Source of the DNA: Platynereis dumerilii
Taxonomy: Eukaryota > Annelida > Polychaeta > Phyllodocida > Nereididae
Direction: 5' to 3'
Length of the DNA: 64,000 nucleotides
NCBI GenBank assembly: GCA_026936325.1
Contig: JAPTHN010000001.1
Coordinates: 96,859,859 to 96,923,858 of the forward strand
Shown here: piece by piece, positions 60,386 through 64,000 of the stretch
Numbering within the stretch: the first letter of the stretch is position 1
Layout: each line of letters starts with the position of its first letter
The notes under the pieces: model-generated
Seen by the model: only the letters and a program-made list of their open reading frames with translations
Told to the model about the DNA's origin: nothing
Database searches by the model: none
Program-made: the position numbers and the translations under genes

Positions 60386-61197
60386 GTAAATGCCACAGCA
60401 TAGGAGCGCAGCTTGTTTTCTGCTTCTTGTAAATTTGTCAAAAAAGTGATGAGATTATCAGAATACCTAATTCATTATCAGAATACCATAAACGTGTTTC
60501 ACTCATTGGGGAATAAATAAACCAATATTTATTGGCACATCACAAAATAAATTCAGCACTTAGTTTAGTCTGTTGTGACAAGGGAAAGCTGTTTAGGAGG
60601 CCTAACAGACCAACACAGGGTGACCTACTTTTTTCTGGCATTGTACATAATTACCAACAAGGCTAACTGGATTCTGTAGAAATGACCCAAATGGGATTTT
60701 CGTTATTGCTTAAAATTTCTACATAATATTATCAACATCAGCCAATGAATTCCCTTTAACGGGGTAAAAAAAAGAAAGAATACAGAGAACCAAAGTTTGG
60801 CAAAGATATTTAGGAATGGAATTTGCCAATATTGGTCCCCACCATGGTCTAATCATAAAAATAGACAGTAGGGCCTGCAAGGTATTGACTTTTTGAATTT
60901 GGATATTTATGGCATTAATAACTAATTTGACAGTAAAAGTCGGTGATCTTTTGTGGTCATAGATCTGGTCCACCAAGCAATTGCTATGGACACAGAAATC
61001 TATTTTTTTTTCTTTAACAGCCTTCCATGAACCTTTGTTCATTGAATCTGACAATGATGAATTGATTGCGCATATCTACAAATTATGCAAAGATAATTAA
61101 CCCTCAACTATCTATAGATAGAAACTAAACAGCAAAGTCATTGGACATACTAAACACGAATGGAATATACCCACCCAACCGTACAATATAATGTACA
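60386..61197. other. Non-coding stretch
   Basis: No gene or repeat identified. A 111-codon minus frame at 60719-61054 has no recognisable domain. Confidence 0.3.
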
Positions 61198-61590
61198 CCG
61201 ACATTCCACTATTCACTTAATGTTCAGAATGAAAAAATTCATGAAACCCAAATTTTTCATAACATTGCAGTTTGATGAAATTCACATGCTCAATAGAGTA
61301 GCATTTTAATAGGTCACACTTTAAAAAGTTTGGAAAATAACCTTCCACAAGATTCACATACTTCGAAAATCATACAACGGTTCAATGAAATTCACAGGCA
61401 AGAGACACCTTTTATGTTTTACCAAGAAAAAGTCCATTGCAGGGATATCGACATTACACTATCCCCTTGATGTTCAGAATGAAAAAATCAGTGAAACCAA
61501 ATTTTTTCAAAATATCGTGGTTTGATGAAATTCATATGCTTAATAAAGGAGCATTTTAATAAGTCAAATTTTAGAAAGTTTAAAAAAAAT
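61198..61590 (+). repeat. Tandem repeat, 250-bp period
   Basis: CCGACATTCCACTATTCAC (61199) and TCGACATTACACTATCCCC (61449) start equivalent units. Both continue TGATGTTCAGAATGAAAAAA or a close variant, then TTTGATGAAATTCA and AGCATTTTAATA. The second unit is partial (~140 bp). Confidence 0.8.
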
Positions 61591-61669
61591 TGAGTCAACT
61601 AGCATTTCAGATTATTTTGAAAGTTTTGTCAAGTTTTATTAACAGGCACGGAGAGTAGTCTTAGTAAAA

Positions 61670-61869
61670 GGTAAGAAGGTAAAGGTACTTTTATTTAACT
61701 TGGGTACCCAAGCTTAGTCAGAAACTTGTTTCCAGTTGGGCCCACGGCACCTCCAATTTATTTCTGACGCGAAAGACAATGTCATGGAATGACATGATGG
61801 CCTCCCTAGGGATTGAACCCGGGTCCCTCGTTTGTGAGGCGGGCTGACAAACTGAGCTATAGGGGCTGA
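61670..61869 (-). mobile_element. tRNA-derived SINE
   Basis: The minus strand starts GCCCCTATAGCTCAGTTTGT, with an A box (TAGCTCAGTTTGTCAG). About 25 bp later comes a B box (GGGTTCAATCCC). A non-tRNA body of ~120 bp follows (CATGTCATTCCATGACATTG; GGTGCCGTGGGCCCAACTGG), then a tail rich in ACCTTTACC-like short repeats. It is transcribed by RNA polymerase III and moved by a LINE in trans. The acceptor stem only half pairs, so it is not a working tRNA gene. Confidence 0.85.
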
Positions 61870-63285
61870 GGTATTGTTTTCCATGGAACTGTAAAATTTT
61901 GCTATTTTTTAACTTTGTATTAAAAATCTATATTTTTTGAGTTGCCCAAAAACTAGACTTGTCATGATATAACCAAATTAGTGTCAAAATATTTTAAATC
62001 ACAATAATCCATGTACATTCATTAGAAATGAAAGATCTGTAATATTGGAGACAGGGCTATTGTTGAGAGCTATAAATAGAACTATATTGACACAAGTATG
62101 ATCAACAAAACTGTAAATTATCTATAACCATGTGAATATGTTTGACATTGACATTGAAATTTAAACAAACTAGTTATCACAATTAAAAAATTAAAATCTT
62201 GGATGCTCTGGGCCATTCGACATTCTAAATATGACAATAAAATTGTGATATTGTGAATCATCATATTGAGCGGCTTAATATTAAAATTGTGACAATACAA
62301 TAATTATTATTGTGCGATATTGTGCCAACTCTACCAAAATATAAATTGATAATTGCATATATTCAGCCCTAAAATCAAAACAACAATTACAAATCAACAA
62401 TTGAATAAGATAACCAGATCCAATAACTTTCTGGGACTGAGTTTAAATTTTGGCTCCAGTTTTCCTGAGTCTTATTTGACTGCTCTCACTGGTTTCTCTG
62501 AAAAGATAAATATTAAAAGACACAATTTTTTTTTCCGCACAATTCAAAATACACATAGACTGAGAAGGTGTTCAGCAATTCTCTAAAGATATGTGAATGA
62601 TAAAGTATGCAAATGGCAATTTCTGAAAAAGGTTGTCGTTTATTTACGTTCAGTTGATTTTTCATCTAGATAACCGCAAAATGACAAGCCATCATGTTAG
62701 TGTCAAGTTTGCATGCATCATACTTCAGAGCCTACATCATGACAAGAAATCGACGGTAGAGCTAATTCAGAAAAATACACAGATTTTGAAAATGGCTCAC
62801 ACAAAACATAGCCCATGCTCATGACGTGAGCAAGAGATAATGACGTAACAATATTTACAGCATTGTGAAGCCACAATATATATCACTGCCTTTGTGAACT
62901 GAATGAAGCACTTGTGTATTGTCTGTTGTCCAAGCCAAGCTATGGTGCACTTGTCTGAGATGGACAATAATAGCGGAAGACAAGTTAGGCCACACATAAT
63001 TGATCTTCAGCTTCTCGGATCCTCTCAAGGCACTTTTTCTAGGGTCGATTGATAGGACAGAAAAAAAAGGTGAAAAAAAAGAAGTTATAATGTCAAAAAA
63101 AAAATTATTTTTTTTCAAGTTTTTTTTTTCGTTGGCAGGACATCTATTGTGTCGGCGGGTCCGCGAAGCTAAGAATCAATTATGTGTGGCCTTACTTAGC
63201 AATGTTAGCATACAATGTATTTACTCATCCATCACACCAGTAACAGCAAGTTAAATGTTTACTTTAATTCAGGGCTTATACTTAC
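61870..63285. other. Non-coding stretch, possible intron
   Basis: AT-rich with homopolymer runs (63060-63130). No gene was identified. If the exons at 63286-63803 are real, this is at least partly their next intron. Confidence 0.3.
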
Positions 63286-63450
63286 TGGCATACTTGGGAA
63301 ATTATTTCTTCCTTCGCACATGGAAGAACCCTGCAGTGCACAGGTATATGTTACCACACAGCGTCTCTCACTCATTGGCTCGTCATCTTGATGTACCCCT
63401 TGGTTCCCATGGAATTTAACCAGTATTTGCATCCATTTCAGCTTGAAGTT
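63286..63450 (-). CDS. Candidate internal exon of an unrecognised gene
   Basis: Minus strand. A pyrimidine-rich stretch ending CTTTCCACAG precedes 165 bp (55 codons) that are fully open in one frame, and GTAAGT follows. It encodes NFKLKWMQILVKFHGNQG, then VHQDDEPMSERRCVVTYTCA, then LQGSSMCEGRNNFPSMP. The length is a multiple of three and the frame joins the candidate first exon in phase 0. Base composition is less AT-rich than in its flanks. I do not recognise the protein; a downstream exon was not found. Confidence 0.35.
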
Positions 63451-63770
63451 CTGTGGAAAGTTTTTCGCAAAAGAAACATAATTAATATCAATTAAGAATC
63501 ATAATTACTTTACTATCAACAAATCTACTCCCTTTCGTGCATTGAGTTATTGTTTTCATTCTCAATTTGGCATGGTCTTTTCATGTGATGAATGTTTACA
63601 CAAGCCTCATCATAGCTTACACAGGGGTCAATTAACAGTTTTTTTTTTCTTTTCTGAAATGGAAAATCTGACAGCTTCAACAAATAGAGTTGCCTAGATA
63701 ATATTACTGCAAAAAATGTTTTAAGAAATCCAATGCTATCACTCACTGTAAGCAACCACACCAAACTTAC

Positions 63771-63803
63771 CCTTGCAGCTGAATTATTTCCATTTTTTGC
63801 CAT
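63771..63803 (-). CDS. Candidate first exon of the same gene
   Basis: ATG in a strong start context (GGAAAATGGC: A at -3, G at +4) opens MAKNGNNSAAR, followed immediately by a GTAAGT donor at 63770. Splicing over a 320-bp intron (63770-63451) would give MAKNGNNSAARNFKLKW and onward. The upstream promoter would lie at 63804 and beyond. Short exons are easy to find by chance, so this depends on the neighbour. Confidence 0.3.
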
Positions 63804-64000
63804 TTTCCGAAGATTACTAAGTAATAATTTTTTACCAACTTTAAGTGCTTACAAAAATTCTATTGACACATTGAAGGTGATATTGAAATGAATTTTGGCA
63901 TACTCCCTACTGACAATTTTGTTTCGACAATAACCAAATTTTTCAGTGCTCCATTTGGATTTTAGTTATGGGATAGCGATTCAAATATGAATTAATTTTA
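63804..64000. other. Window edge
   Basis: AT-rich. No feature recognised beyond being the putative 5' flank of the minus-strand exons. Confidence 0.25.

Noticed and set aside
61800-61869. Functional tRNA gene
   Set aside because: The A and B boxes are good, but the acceptor stem is only half paired and the sequence continues into a SINE body.

Overview
The window looks like AT-rich (by eye a little over 60% A+T) nuclear DNA of an animal, most likely a marine invertebrate such as an echinoderm. The evidence is a secreted leucine-rich-repeat gene of animal type, Tc1, mariner and hAT transposon relics, a LINE tail, a tRNA-derived SINE, many short inverted-repeat elements (MITEs) and a TCTA microsatellite. 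I cannot name the species. Nothing looks bacterial: no operons, no CRISPR array, no tRNA or rRNA gene. I saw no LTR element or viral gene.

Only one long open gene stands out: a single-exon, minus-strand, 564-residue LRR protein at 1136-2830. Its last 20 codons lie in a sequence that recurs elsewhere in the window. At the other edge, 63286-63803 on the minus strand holds a plausible first exon and second exon of an unrecognised gene, each with a GTAAGT donor.

The other ~60 kb is intergenic or intronic DNA built by two processes. (1) Old segmental duplication: families I call A (36990-39170 and 48975-50762), B (43605-45870 and 51445-53548), C (13812-14060, 19840-22230, 48400-48970, 55550-60385) and D (6430-6740, 7565-8630 continuing at 12307, 14430-15375, and inverted at 54945-55190). 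A and B occur twice in the same order. (2) Later transposon insertion, often nested. The duplicated blocks act as natural empty sites that expose the insertions: an 8631-12306 element inside a D copy, a 2.4-kb hAT-like element at 55706-58110 and a MITE at 58806-58978 inside C, and an insertion at 53549-54528 inside B.

The best-defined mobile elements are: a head-to-head Tc1 palindrome (30380-31818) carrying two copies of the transposase N-terminus; hAT-type elements with 8-bp target duplications (20486-20716, 33477-35073, 41573-41955, 55706-58110); a Helentron-like pair carrying arrays of ~155-bp tandem units (24256-27854, 45874-46979); a decayed mariner-type transposase (23170-24000, minus); a LINE 3' end (3085-3700); and a tRNA-derived SINE (61670-61869, minus). 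Transposon superfamily calls rest on end motifs and target duplications read by eye. Element borders without a stated target duplication are approximate.
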